Below are positions 1 through 8,499 of a stretch of DNA of 64,000 bases, piece after piece (the stretch's first letter is position 1; each line of letters starts with the position of its first letter). Source of the DNA: Candidatus Protoclostridium gallicola (GTDB lineage Bacteria; Bacillota; Clostridia; Christensenellales; Pumilibacteraceae); NCBI GenBank assembly GCA_904387375.1, contig CAJFLE010000005.1, forward strand, positions 21,309 through 85,308, written 5' to 3'. A program made the translations under genes and the position numbers. The notes under the pieces are model-generated. The model worked only from the letters and a program-made list of their open reading frames with translations, did no database searches and was not told the DNA's origin.

Positions 1-118
1 TCTATTACTTTGCTTTCAAGACATCCGCATTTGTTGCACTTCATCGGGATTCTCCTTCCGCATAGCATTGTAGCATTTTGCCCCGCTGTTGTCAAGCGCG
101 GAAGGGCGCGGCCCGAAG

Positions 119-427
119 TCAATCGTACAATTTGCAGTTGTCCGCGCACGGCGGACCGCCCGGACCGGGACGTCCCGGCATTTCCCCGCCCGGAGCCATG
201 TCGATGAGGATGACGTCGGCGCCTATCTTGACGATGCACGACAGCGGTATGAACAGGTTCTGTTCCTTGGCGAAAAAGCCGCTGCGCTTCACGGGCGCGA
301 CTATACCGAGCGCGGTTTTGGTTTCCACGGATATTATCATATCCACTATATGGCCGAGGCGGGTGCCGTCCGCCGCGTTGACCACTTCTTTTTTGCGCAG
401 TTCGCAAAACGAAATCTCGCCGTCCAT
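119..427 (-). CDS. YlmC/YmxH-type PRC-barrel sporulation protein
   Basis: 102 aa PRC-barrel-like sequence (LRKKEVVNAADGTRLGHIVDMIISVET...IPLSCIVKIGADVILID) next to sigG; Pro/Gly-rich tail with CADNC. Confidence 0.8.
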   Translation of the reverse strand: MDGEISFCELRKKEVVNAADGTRLGHIVDMIISVETKTALGIVAPVKRSGFFAKEQNLFIPLSCIVKIGADVILIDMAPGGEMPGRPGPGGPPCADNCKLYD

Positions 428-564
428 AATAACGTATATATGCGGCGGAGCGCGGATACGTTACAGCGAAAATAAATGCGCAAAGCCGCGAAAAAGCACT
501 AATCGGGGCGGGACGGAATACGCGGCGGCAAACGGCGCAAAATACCGTAGAAGAGGTACCGAAG

Positions 565-1338
565 ATGAAAACGAGAGTAGAAATCAGCGGCATAGACACG
601 TCGCGGCTGCCCACGCTCACGCACGAGGAGGCGATGGATCTGCTGAAACGCGCGCAGAGCGGCGACAAAGCCGCGCACGAGAAGTTCGTGACCGCAAACC
701 TGCGGCTGGTGCTGTCCATAGTGCAGCGATTTTACGGGCGCAGGCAGTCGGCGGACGACATATTCCAGGTGGGATGCGTGGGGCTGATAAAAGCGATGAA
801 CAACTTCAATACCGAGTACAATCTGCGCTTCTCCACGTATGCGGTGCCCATGATCATAGGCGAGATACGGCGTTTCCTGCGCGACTCCTCCGCCCTGCGC
901 GTTTCGCGTTCCATACGCGACACGGCGTATAAGGCGCTGCAGGTGCGGCACGACCTGGAAACCACGAGCGACCGCGAAGCCACGCACGAGGAGATCGCCG
1001 CCTGCATGGAGCTGCCCGTGTCCGCGGTCACCTATGCGCTGGACGCCATATCCGACCCGGTGTCGCTGTACGACCCTGTGTATCACGACGGCGACGAAAC
1101 GGTCATGGTCATGGATCAGATCGCCGACGACAAGTACGATTCGGAAAGGTGGATAAAAAACGTCGCCATAAGCGACGCAATGAGCAAGCTGAGCGAGCGC
1201 GAGCGGCAGATACTGACGCTGCGGTTCTACGAAGGCAAAACTCAGATGGAAGTGTCGGGCGAAATCGGCATTTCGCAGGCGCAGGTATCGAGGCTGGAAA
1301 AATCCGCCATCAAGGAACTGGGCAGGCTCATATCGTAA
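565..1338 (+). CDS. sigG: RNA polymerase sporulation sigma factor SigG
   Basis: Strong similarity to SigG (KVEISGIDTS-like start, FQVGCVGLIKAMNNF, FSTYAVPMIIGEIRRFLRD, GKTQMEVSGEIGISQAQVSRLEKSAIK); SD agaggt upstream. Confidence 0.93.
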   Translation: MKTRVEISGIDTSRLPTLTHEEAMDLLKRAQSGDKAAHEKFVTANLRLVLSIVQRFYGRRQSADDIFQVGCVGLIKAMNNFNTEYNLRFSTYAVPMIIGEIRRFLRDSSALRVSRSIRDTAYKALQVRHDLETTSDREATHEEIAACMELPVSAVTYALDAISDPVSLYDPVYHDGDETVMVMDQIADDKYDSERWIKNVAISDAMSKLSERERQILTLRFYEGKTQMEVSGEIGISQAQVSRLEKSAIKELGRLIS

Positions 1339-1344
1339 TATGCG

Positions 1345-1380
1345 AAGCGCCGCGGCAGGCAGCCGCGGCGCTTGTTTATT
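1345..1380 (+). terminator. Intrinsic terminator downstream of sigG
   Basis: AAGCGCCGCGGC-AGGCA-GCCGCGGCGCTT followed by a T-rich tract. Confidence 0.75.
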
Positions 1381-2017
1381 TAAGCATATCGTTGTCGCGC
1401 CAGTAAGCGCCGTCGAGAGTGTCGGCGGAGTCGCGGGAGTGCGCGCGGCGGCCGGCGGCGAAACGGCGGCGCATCGCGAACGTAACGCGGGCGGGCACGT
1501 CGTAATCGATGCCGGCAAATTCCAGACCGAGCAGGCGCGCGCCGGTCAGCGAGGCGGCGTCCGTGCCGGAGCGCACGAGCACGCGCACGCTTCCTATTCC
1601 CCACATGCGCAGCACGTCAGCGGCGTACTTCGCCGCGCCCTTGGCTCCGTCGCCCGAGCACAGAACGACGGCGCGCTTGCCGCGCATCGCGGGCCGGGGA
1701 CGGTGCGCCATCGACGCCCAGCGCAGATGGTCGAACAGATTCTGCACCGACGCGGGCACGCCGGCGAAATATACGTCGAACGCCAGCACTATGACGTCGG
1801 AGGTTTCCATGCTTTTCCACACCGGCATGACGCTGCGGGAGGCGCGGCACTTGGTTTCGCCCTCGCGCACGCAGATTTCGCAGCCTGTGCAGTATTCGGT
1901 CAGCGCCGACGACATGTTCCACACCTTTATTTCCGCGGAAGCAAGCGGCGCGGTAAAAGCCCCGACCAGCTCGCTTACCGCTTTTTCGTCCGAACTCGTT
2001 ATAACAGTCGCTCTCAT
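1376..2017 (-). CDS. NAD(P)H-dependent FMN reductase / flavodoxin family protein
   Basis: MRATVITSS...CTGCEICVREGETKCR; start moved to MRAT at 2017; near-leaderless promoter. Confidence 0.8.
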   Translation of the reverse strand: MRATVITSSDEKAVSELVGAFTAPLASAEIKVWNMSSALTEYCTGCEICVREGETKCRASRSVMPVWKSMETSDVIVLAFDVYFAGVPASVQNLFDHLRWASMAHRPRPAMRGKRAVVLCSGDGAKGAAKYAADVLRMWGIGSVRVLVRSGTDAASLTGARLLGLEFAGIDYDVPARVTFAMRRRFAAGRRAHSRDSADTLDGAYWRDNDMLK

Positions 2018-2027
2018 AGTATTATAA

Positions 2028-2056
2028 AGTATAGCAGACAGCGCGGATTTTGTCAA
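2028..2056 (-). promoter_or_regulatory. sigmaA promoter of the flavodoxin gene, near-leaderless
   Basis: TTGACA (2056-2051), 17 bp, TATACT (2033-2028), then 10 nt to ATG 2017. Confidence 0.7.
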
Positions 2057-2107
2057 TACGGACAAAAGAAAGGACGCCCCGTAAGGACGTCCGTTTTTTG
2101 CGAAAGC

Positions 2108-2374
2108 GCCGTGCATCCGCCGTTGTCGCAGACCGCCGAAGAGTCTCGCGGGCAGTTAACTCGCTCAAAGCTCACTTGTGGCACACGCAAAGATCTGCTT
2201 AGTGCTGCTGCGGTCAGGCCCTGACACGGTTCACAGTAGAGCGTTGCACAAGACCCTGAGGTCAACGTCACTTACACGCAACTTGCCTTCCACGACCTGC
2301 GCCGAAGGCGGCGTTCGGTCCTGCTGTAGCGGATTGCAGGTGCAGGGCACCGCTGGCTCCCCACCTAGCACGGC
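2108..2374 (-). ncRNA. ffs: Signal recognition particle RNA, long Bacillus-type (scRNA)
   Basis: Minus strand GCCGTGCTAGGTGGGGAGCCAGCGGTGCCCTGCACCTGCAATCCGCTACAGCAGG...GTGTTGACCTCAGGGTCTTGTGCAACG...GAACCGTGTCAGG...AGCAGCACTAAG...GCACGGC; ends pair; promoter TTGCGA-17-TATAAT. Confidence 0.93.
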
Positions 2375-2380
2375 TTTATG

Positions 2381-2409
2381 ATTATATCATTCCCGCCGAA
2401 AAATCGCAA
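2381..2409 (-). promoter_or_regulatory. Promoter of the SRP RNA
   Basis: -35 TTGCGA (2409-2404), 17 bp, -10 TATAAT (2386-2381); predicted TSS about 2374. Confidence 0.75.
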
Positions 2410-3119
2410 GCGTTTTGGCGGTCATTTTCACAGGCAGATACGAACGCTCCGAAAAGCGCGAGCGACGCCGGATCCGATTCGTACGACAGCTCGGGATGCC
2501 ACTGCACGCCGACGAAAAACTTCTTCCCCGGCATATACGCGCCCTCGACGATGCCGTCGTCCGAAACGGCCGCGGCGCGAAGGCGGGGCGACAGCGTCTT
2601 CACCGCCTGGTGATGATAGCTGTTCACTCCCAGTCTGCCGCCGCCGACTATGCGGGCGAGCGGAGTGCCGGGCAGGATATCCACGGAATGAAACACGCGG
2701 TCGTACGGCGGCTTCATGCAGTGATCGGCGCCCGTTTCGCCCGGCAGATCGATATGCAGCGTGCCTCCGAAACGCACGTTCATTATTTGAATGCCGCGGC
2801 AGATTCCGAAGGCCGGAATGTCGAGGCGCTCGCACAGCGAAAGGAGCGCGAAGTCCATGGCGTCGCGCTCGCGGCACGGCCTGCCGCAGAGCGGCGAAAG
2901 TTTTTCTCCGTACAGCGCGGGATCGACGTCCTGCCCGCCGGTAAACAAAAAGCCCGCGCATACGCCGGCGGCGCGGGCGAGCGCGTCCGGATCCGACGAA
3001 AGCGGGAGCATTACGGGCAGCGCGCCGCATTTCTCCAGCGCGCGCATATAGCCGGGAATCATCCAATAACTGCCGCGCTCCTCGTCGACGAGGGGCGTCA
3101 CTCCGATAACGGGTTTCAT
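2382..3119 (-). CDS. Gamma-glutamyl-gamma-aminobutyrate hydrolase family protein (peptidase C26)
   Basis: Class I amidotransferase-like; AFGICRGIQIMNV nucleophile elbow, VQWHPE; promoter TTGACA-17-TATAAT at 3161-3189. Confidence 0.9.
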   Translation of the reverse strand: MKPVIGVTPLVDEERGSYWMIPGYMRALEKCGALPVMLPLSSDPDALARAAGVCAGFLFTGGQDVDPALYGEKLSPLCGRPCRERDAMDFALLSLCERLDIPAFGICRGIQIMNVRFGGTLHIDLPGETGADHCMKPPYDRVFHSVDILPGTPLARIVGGGRLGVNSYHHQAVKTLSPRLRAAAVSDDGIVEGAYMPGKKFFVGVQWHPELSYESDPASLALFGAFVSACENDRQNACDFSAGMI

Positions 3120-3268
3120 CTGCCTGGCTCCTGAGGATTATTTCCCTTTATTCCGCGTCTATTATACTCCCGGCGCGTCCCGTTGTCAAGCGCTGACATT
3201 TATTTCCGTACTCCCCGCGCGGATAACGACATTTTTTGCGCCCAAACTACGGAATAGAGGAAGATTTT

Positions 3269-3487
3269 ATGGTAATAATCCAACTTGAAGTCGGAGAGCT
3301 CGAGGAAATACTCGCGGCTCTCGCGGAGACCAGAGGTATAACAATGGACAGGCTGGTCAGCGAAATCGTGAACAAATACTTTCCCGCGCCGCATAGTATA
3401 GATAAGAGCGGCATGGCGGAAGGCTATAAGGAGATGGGAGAAATAAACCTCTCGATTGCTGATGGAATTGACGATAAAAAGAGGTGA
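3269..3487 (+). CDS. EndoAI/MazE-type antitoxin
   Basis: Small RHH-like ORF directly upstream of maz[18 protein letters not shown] resembles EndoAI RRGYMEMAKINLNIA; SD gaggaag. Confidence 0.8.
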   Translation: MVIIQLEVGELEEILAALAETRGITMDRLVSEIVNKYFPAPHSIDKSGMAEGYKEMGEINLSIADGIDDKKR

Positions 3488-3812
3488 TATTTTTTATGCG
3501 GATTTAAGTCCGGTCGTGGGCAGCGAACAGGGCGGCGTGCGCCCCATTCTCATAGTGCAGAACAACGTCGGCAACAAATATTCGCCCACCATAATCGCCA
3601 GCGCGATAACGAGCCAGCTGACAAAAGCAAAACTGCCCACCCACATCGAAGTCGCGAGCGGACAGTTCGGTCTGCCGAAGGACAGCGTGATACTGCTCGA
3701 ACAGATAAGGACGCTCGACAAGCGGCGGCTGAAAACCAAAATAGGCAGTCTGGACGAACGGACGATGGACCGTGTCAACCGCGCGATACTTATTTCTCTC
3801 GGCTTCGTATGA
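3456..3812 (+). CDS. ndoA: MazF/EndoA-type endoribonuclease toxin
   Basis: [45 protein letters not shown]; exact start (3456, 3462 or TTG 3468) ambiguous. Confidence 0.92.
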   Translation: MLMELTIKRGDIFYADLSPVVGSEQGGVRPILIVQNNVGNKYSPTIIASAITSQLTKAKLPTHIEVASGQFGLPKDSVILLEQIRTLDKRRLKTKIGSLDERTMDRVNRAILISLGFV

Positions 3813-3817
3813 AGCGA

Positions 3818-3853
3818 AAAACAGCCCGAAAATCATTGAAATCGGGCTGTTTT
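3818..3853. terminator. Bidirectional terminator between mazF and nnr
   Basis: AAACAGCCCGA...TCGGGCTGTTTT. Confidence 0.75.
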
Positions 3854-3873
3854 ACATATTATGTCAGACATAA

Positions 3874-5334
3874 TCAACCAAAAATGCGCGAAGTTTCCAC
3901 GATAATATCCGAAGCGAGGATACTCGTTTCGCTGCGGAGAGAGGCGGCGCGCTCGCCTGCTTTGCCGAACCAGTAGCACGCGCGCACGGCGGCGTCAAAA
4001 GGGTCGAGCCGGGCGGCAAACGCCGCGGTCATGCCCGCGAGCACGTCCCCGCTTCCCGCCTTCGCCATGGCGGGAGTGCCGGTAAGATTAAGGTAGATCC
4101 GCTTGCCGTCGCTGATCACGGTGGTGGCGCTCTTCATGGCGACGACTGCGTCCAGTTTTTCGGCGAATGCGCGGGTGCGCTCGGTGTCGGGCAACGCGTC
4201 GTCCTCGCCCGCCAGCCGGGCGAATTCGCGCACGTGCGGGGTCAGTATAAGGCGGCAGACATGGCCTTTCACCGCATCCGGATCAGCGGCGAGAGCGTTC
4301 AGCCCGTCGCCGTCTATAACGAGAGCGCCGGCAAATCTGCGCGCGATATATGCGATTATTTTAAGTAAATCGGGATTTTTCCCCAGACCCATGCCTATCA
4401 CGATACTCGGCGTTTTTTCCATAATTTTATCCAGAACAGGCTCATTATACGTTATTTTACCTGCTATGTCAGGCATAAAATACAGCATTTCCTCTTTAAT
4501 ACGGCTCTGATACGCCGTTTGCAGGCTTTCGGGCACGCACAACACGGCGTAGCCCGCCCCGGAGCGGAGCGCGGCGGAGGCGGACTCGTGAGCGAGCAGC
4601 GACGCGCCCATCATGGTCGGAGAGCCGGCGATTATTTTCACGCTGCCGTAGTTGCCCTTATTGGACACGGTGCGGCGGGGCGGCATTGCGGCGTCTTCCT
4701 TTTCGGTGACGCGCATGCGCGGCTCGCCCAAAGGTATGCCTATTTCGGCGACCTCCGCCCTGCCCGTGCAGTTCCTGCCGCCGCCGAGCAGCAGCCCCTG
4801 CTTGAGCGCGGAAAAAGTGACGGTGACATCGGCTTCGACCGCCTCGCCCATTATTCTGCCGGTGTCCGCGTTGAGACCGCTGGGCACATCGACGGACAGC
4901 ACGGATGCGGACGACGCGTTGACCGCCCGTATTATTTCAGCGGCGCGGCCGGTCACGTCGCGGGACAGGCCTATGCCGAATATGCCGTCTATGACGAGAT
5001 CGTTTTTTTCAAGCGCGGGCATTTCCGCAGAGACCGGCACGCCCGCGGCCGCAAGCGCTTCCAGCCTGGAGGAGACGTAGGCATTGCGCTTTTCCGAGCA
5101 TATAACGACGGCGGTTTCCCTGCCCGCCTCGTGAAGCAGCAGCGCGAGCGACAGCGCGTCGCTGCCGTTATTGCCTCCTCCCGCCAGCACGACGGCGCGG
5201 CGGAAACCGAAACCGAGCGCGGCGTCGAAAAGTTTGCCTGCGGCGCGGCCGATGAGCTCGTCCTCGCTCACGCCGGCGTCCATTACCGCGCGCTCGGCGG
5301 CGCGGATTTCGTTTACGGAATATACTCCGGTCAT
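3874..5334 (-). CDS. nnr: Bifunctional NAD(P)H-hydrate epimerase / ADP-dependent dehydratase
   Basis: YjeF_N (GGGNNGSDAL) plus carbohydrate-kinase-like dehydratase (NLTGTPAMAKAGSGDVLAGM); start at MTGVYSVNEIRAAE. Confidence 0.92.
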   Translation of the reverse strand: MTGVYSVNEIRAAERAVMDAGVSEDELIGRAAGKLFDAALGFGFRRAVVLAGGGNNGSDALSLALLLHEAGRETAVVICSEKRNAYVSSRLEALAAAGVPVSAEMPALEKNDLVIDGIFGIGLSRDVTGRAAEIIRAVNASSASVLSVDVPSGLNADTGRIMGEAVEADVTVTFSALKQGLLLGGGRNCTGRAEVAEIGIPLGEPRMRVTEKEDAAMPPRRTVSNKGNYGSVKIIAGSPTMMGASLLAHESASAALRSGAGYAVLCVPESLQTAYQSRIKEEMLYFMPDIAGKITYNEPVLDKIMEKTPSIVIGMGLGKNPDLLKIIAYIARRFAGALVIDGDGLNALAADPDAVKGHVCRLILTPHVREFARLAGEDDALPDTERTRAFAEKLDAVVAMKSATTVISDGKRIYLNLTGTPAMAKAGSGDVLAGMTAAFAARLDPFDAAVRACYWFGKAGERAASLRSETSILASDIIVETSRIFG

Positions 5335-5939
5335 TCTTCCTCCTTTCCGCCGCAGACGCGGACGGCATGCTCTATGTCCTCCCACTCGAAGCCCCTGGAC
5401 GCGAGATGGGCGGACAGTTTGCGCGCGTCGAAAGCGCGCGTGCGCAGATATTTTTCGGCCGCGGCGACGGCGGCCTCGCGCTGGTCGCCCAGTCCGGCAA
5501 CCGCTTCTTCGATCAGCCTGCGGTCCGCCCCGCGCATGCCGAGATCGCGCGCCAGCCGTTTTTTGCCGCGGCGGGACGCGTACGTTTCCATATACGTCTG
5601 CACGAATCCCGCGTCGTCCACGTAGCCGTATTCTTTGAGTTTTGCAATCGCGGCGTCGGCAGCCTCGGGCGGATAGTCTTTGCCCGCGAGGTACGTCCGC
5701 AGCTCCTTTTCGGTACGCATGCGGCGGGAAATATAATCCGCGGCGCGGGCGAACGCCGCCTCCGCGTCGCTGTCCTTTTTCAGGGCGAGCAGCACTTCCC
5801 TCGTGGTTTCGCCGCCCGTTCTCAGCCCCGCGGACAGCGCGGTGACCGCCTCGAGCGACAGCGCGAATTCTCCGTCGAGATATATGTTCACGCGCCGTTT
5901 GTTGCGCTTCTGCGCGCTCATTTCCGTAATCTTCGCCAT
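5331..5939 (-). CDS. recX: Regulatory protein RecX
   Basis: RecX repeats (YISRRMRTEKELRTYLAGK, KLKEYGYVDDAGFVQTYMETYASRRGKKRLARDL); start MAKITEM at 5939. Confidence 0.9.
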   Translation of the reverse strand: MAKITEMSAQKRNKRRVNIYLDGEFALSLEAVTALSAGLRTGGETTREVLLALKKDSDAEAAFARAADYISRRMRTEKELRTYLAGKDYPPEAADAAIAKLKEYGYVDDAGFVQTYMETYASRRGKKRLARDLGMRGADRRLIEEAVAGLGDQREAAVAAAEKYLRTRAFDARKLSAHLASRGFEWEDIEHAVRVCGGKEEE

Positions 5940-5945
5940 AAACGC

Positions 5946-5974
5946 ATTATAACGCTTCCGCGCGGTTTTGTCAA
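5946..5974 (-). promoter_or_regulatory. recX promoter, leaderless geometry
   Basis: TTGACA (5974-5969), 17 bp, TATAAT (5951-5946), 6 nt, ATG 5939. Confidence 0.8.
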
Positions 5975-5991
5975 TAACAGGCGCAATTCGA

Positions 5992-6020
5992 TTGACAATC
6001 GGCGGCAAAAAAACGATAAT
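5992..6020 (+). promoter_or_regulatory. ilvA-ridA promoter
   Basis: TTGACA, 17 bp, GATAAT; -35 overlaps perfect inverted repeat CGATTG-A-CAATCG (5989-6001). Confidence 0.65.
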
Positions 6021-6055
6021 ATATACGAACGTAAATTTTATTCGGGAACACTCAA

Positions 6056-7255
6056 ATGACATTCGAAAAAATTCTGGAAGCAAAGAAAAGACTGGAGCCC
6101 GTGGTACAGAGAAAGCCGCTCGATTATTCGACGACTTTTTCGGCAATGACGGGCGGGCACGTTTACCTCAAATGCGAGAACATGCAGAAGACCGGCTCGT
6201 TCAAGGTGCGCGGCGCGTATAACAAAATCGCCAAGCTGCACGAAAGCGGCACGCTCAAAGCCATAGTGGCGTCGAGCGCGGGCAATCACGCCCAGGGCTG
6301 TGCATACGCCGCGACCTCGATGGGAGTCAAGGCGACGATAGTCATGCCCAAGACCACCCCCATCGCCAAAATAGTGGCCACGGAGGGCTACGGCGCGAAC
6401 GTCGAGCTTTACGGCGACTATTACGACGACAGCTACCGCCGCGCGAGAGAGATCGAACGCGAGGAGGGCGCGGTGTTCATCCATCCCTTCGACGACGAGG
6501 ACGTCATCGCCGGACAGGGCACGATAGGCATAGAGATGCTGGAGGACGTGCCCGACCTCGACGTGGTCATCGTACCCGCGGGCGGCGGCGGACTGCTCTC
6601 CGGCGTGGCGTGCGCCGTCAAATCCATCAATCCCAAGTGCAGCGTCATCGGCGTGCAGGCGGAGGGCGCGCCCGCAATCGCGCTGTCGTTCAGGGAAAAG
6701 AAGCACATCGAGCTGGATTACATTCACACGATAGCCGACGGCATCGCCGTCAAAAATCCCGGAAACATCACGATGAAGCTCATCGACAGATACGTCGACG
6801 ACGTCATGACCGTGAGCGACGGAGATATAGCGTCCGCGATCATACACCTTATCGAGCGCACGAAAATGGTCGTCGAGCCGGCGGGAGCGACGACGCTCGC
6901 GCTCATACTGTCGGGCAAGCTCAACGTGCGCGGCAAAAAGGTCGCCTGCCTGCTGTCCGGCGGCAACATCGACGTGTCCACCATCGGCAAGATAATCGAA
7001 CAGGGTCTCGTCAAGCGCGGCCGCAAGATCGAATTCTCCATACAGCTCCAGGACAAGCCGGGCATGCTGGAAAAAGTGTCGCACATTCTCGCGAGCGAGG
7101 GCGCGAACGTCATATCGATCACATACGACCGCACGCACGCCGACCTCGAGCTCAACGAAACCATTCTTCACATCGGCTGCGAAGTCGGAGGCAAGGAACA
7201 CAGCGAACGCGTCGCCAACGCGCTGGTATCTAACGGACTGAAAGTTCTCAAATAA
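6056..7255 (+). CDS. ilvA: Threonine ammonia-lyase (PLP-dependent, C-terminal ACT-like domain)
   Basis: GSFKVRGAYNKI, SAGNHAQG, PAGGGGLLSG; ACT-like C-terminus IQLQDKPGMLEKVSHIL. Confidence 0.92.
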   Translation: MTFEKILEAKKRLEPVVQRKPLDYSTTFSAMTGGHVYLKCENMQKTGSFKVRGAYNKIAKLHESGTLKAIVASSAGNHAQGCAYAATSMGVKATIVMPKTTPIAKIVATEGYGANVELYGDYYDDSYRRAREIEREEGAVFIHPFDDEDVIAGQGTIGIEMLEDVPDLDVVIVPAGGGGLLSGVACAVKSINPKCSVIGVQAEGAPAIALSFREKKHIELDYIHTIADGIAVKNPGNITMKLIDRYVDDVMTVSDGDIASAIIHLIERTKMVVEPAGATTLALILSGKLNVRGKKVACLLSGGNIDVSTIGKIIEQGLVKRGRKIEFSIQLQDKPGMLEKVSHILASEGANVISITYDRTHADLELNETILHIGCEVGGKEHSERVANALVSNGLKVLK

Positions 7256-7266
7256 GGAGCCATATC

Positions 7267-7644
7267 ATGAAAAAAATCATTCTCACGGACAAGGCGCCCG
7301 CGCCCATCGGGCCGTACAGCCAGGGCGTGGAAATCAACGGACTGCTGTTCTTTTCCGGACAGATAGCCATAGACCCCGCCGAGGGCAGGATCGTCGCAAC
7401 CGACGTCGAAGGCCAGACCAGACAGGTGCTCGCAAATATTGCCGCGCTGCTTAAAGAGGCCGGCCTGACCGCGGAAAACGTAGCCAAGACCACGGTGTTC
7501 ATCAAGAACATTGCCGACTTTTCCAAAGTCAACGCGCTGTATGCCGGCATGTTCGGAGGCGACACGCCCGCGCGGTCGTGCGTGGAAGTGTCCAATCTCC
7601 CTGCCGGCGCGCTCGTGGAGATAGAAATCGTCGCCGCAAGATAA
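7267..7644 (+). CDS. ridA: RidA family reactive intermediate/imine deaminase
   Basis: GPYSQGVEINGLLFFSGQIAIDP...PARSCVEVSNLPAGALVEIEIVA; 11 nt after ilvA. Confidence 0.93.
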   Translation: MKKIILTDKAPAPIGPYSQGVEINGLLFFSGQIAIDPAEGRIVATDVEGQTRQVLANIAALLKEAGLTAENVAKTTVFIKNIADFSKVNALYAGMFGGDTPARSCVEVSNLPAGALVEIEIVAAR

Positions 7645-7650
7645 AAACGC

Positions 7651-7679
7651 TTGACTTCCGGCGCGGCGTCGGATATAAT
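7651..7679 (+). promoter_or_regulatory. pnuC promoter
   Basis: TTGACT, 17 bp, TATAAT; start codon about 115 nt downstream of predicted TSS. Confidence 0.8.
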
Positions 7680-7800
7680 AGCGGAAAATGCGAATAAATG
7701 ATTGCCACCGGGTAATCGAAAATGCAGATAAAGCATTCGTTTGCGTATCGTCAGGTCTTAGCAGATGCGCGCGCGGATGCTTATTTTTTTGAGGTGTTTC

Positions 7801-8499
7801 ATGGAAACGAAAAGAAAACGGTATTTTACCGCCTTCGAACTGGCGCTGTGGCTGGGGTCCGCCGCCGTGATTGCGGCTGCGTTCGCCGCCTTCGACCGCG
7901 AGAATTATCTGACGCTCGCGGCATCGCTCATCGGCGTGACATCTCTCATATTCTGCGCCAAGGGCAACCCGATCGGGCAGGCGCTCATGATCGCGTTCAG
8001 CATCATCTACGGCGTCATCTCCTTCTCTTTCGCATATTACGGAGAGATGATAACCTATCTCGGCATGACCATGCCAATGGCGATTTTCGCGCTCGTGTCG
8101 TGGCTGCGCAATCCGTACGGCGGCAGAAAAACCGAAGTAAAGGTGAACAGAATAAGCAAAAAAGAAACCGCGCTGATGTTCGTTCTCGCGGCCGCGGTCA
8201 CTTTCGGGTTCTATTTCATTCTGTCGGCATTTAACACCGCAAACATAGTGCCGAGCACGATTTCGGTCACCACGAGCTTCCTAGGCGTGTATCTGACGTT
8301 CAGGCGCAGTCCGTACTTCGCTCTCGGCTATGCTGCGAACGACGTCGTACTCATAGTGCTGTGGTCGCTTGCGACGGCCTCGGACATGTCGTACGTATCC
8401 GTTCTCGTATGCTTCTCCGCCTTTCTCATAAACGATATTTACGGTTTCGTAAACTGGCACAGAATGGAAAAGCGTCAGCGCCTCGGCGCGGCGTCATGA
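7801..8499 (+). CDS. pnuC: PnuC family nicotinamide riboside transporter
   Basis: Multi-TM PnuC-like protein (LIGVTSLIFCAKGNPIGQ, ANDVVLIVLWSLA, LINDIYGFVNWHRM); start METKRKRYF at 7801. Confidence 0.85.
   Translation: METKRKRYFTAFELALWLGSAAVIAAAFAAFDRENYLTLAASLIGVTSLIFCAKGNPIGQALMIAFSIIYGVISFSFAYYGEMITYLGMTMPMAIFALVSWLRNPYGGRKTEVKVNRISKKETALMFVLAAAVTFGFYFILSAFNTANIVPSTISVTTSFLGVYLTFRRSPYFALGYAANDVVLIVLWSLATASDMSYVSVLVCFSAFLINDIYGFVNWHRMEKRQRLGAAS

Noticed and set aside
2108-2374. Short ORFs over 2053-2381 (72 aa minus, 67 aa plus)
   Set aside because: They lie within the SRP RNA gene.
7686-7800. Naming the pnuC leader a TPP, THF, preQ1 or NAD+-II riboswitch
   Set aside because: No match to the TPP or preQ1 motifs I can recall, and I cannot verify the NAD+-II consensus from memory; left as an unnamed candidate.
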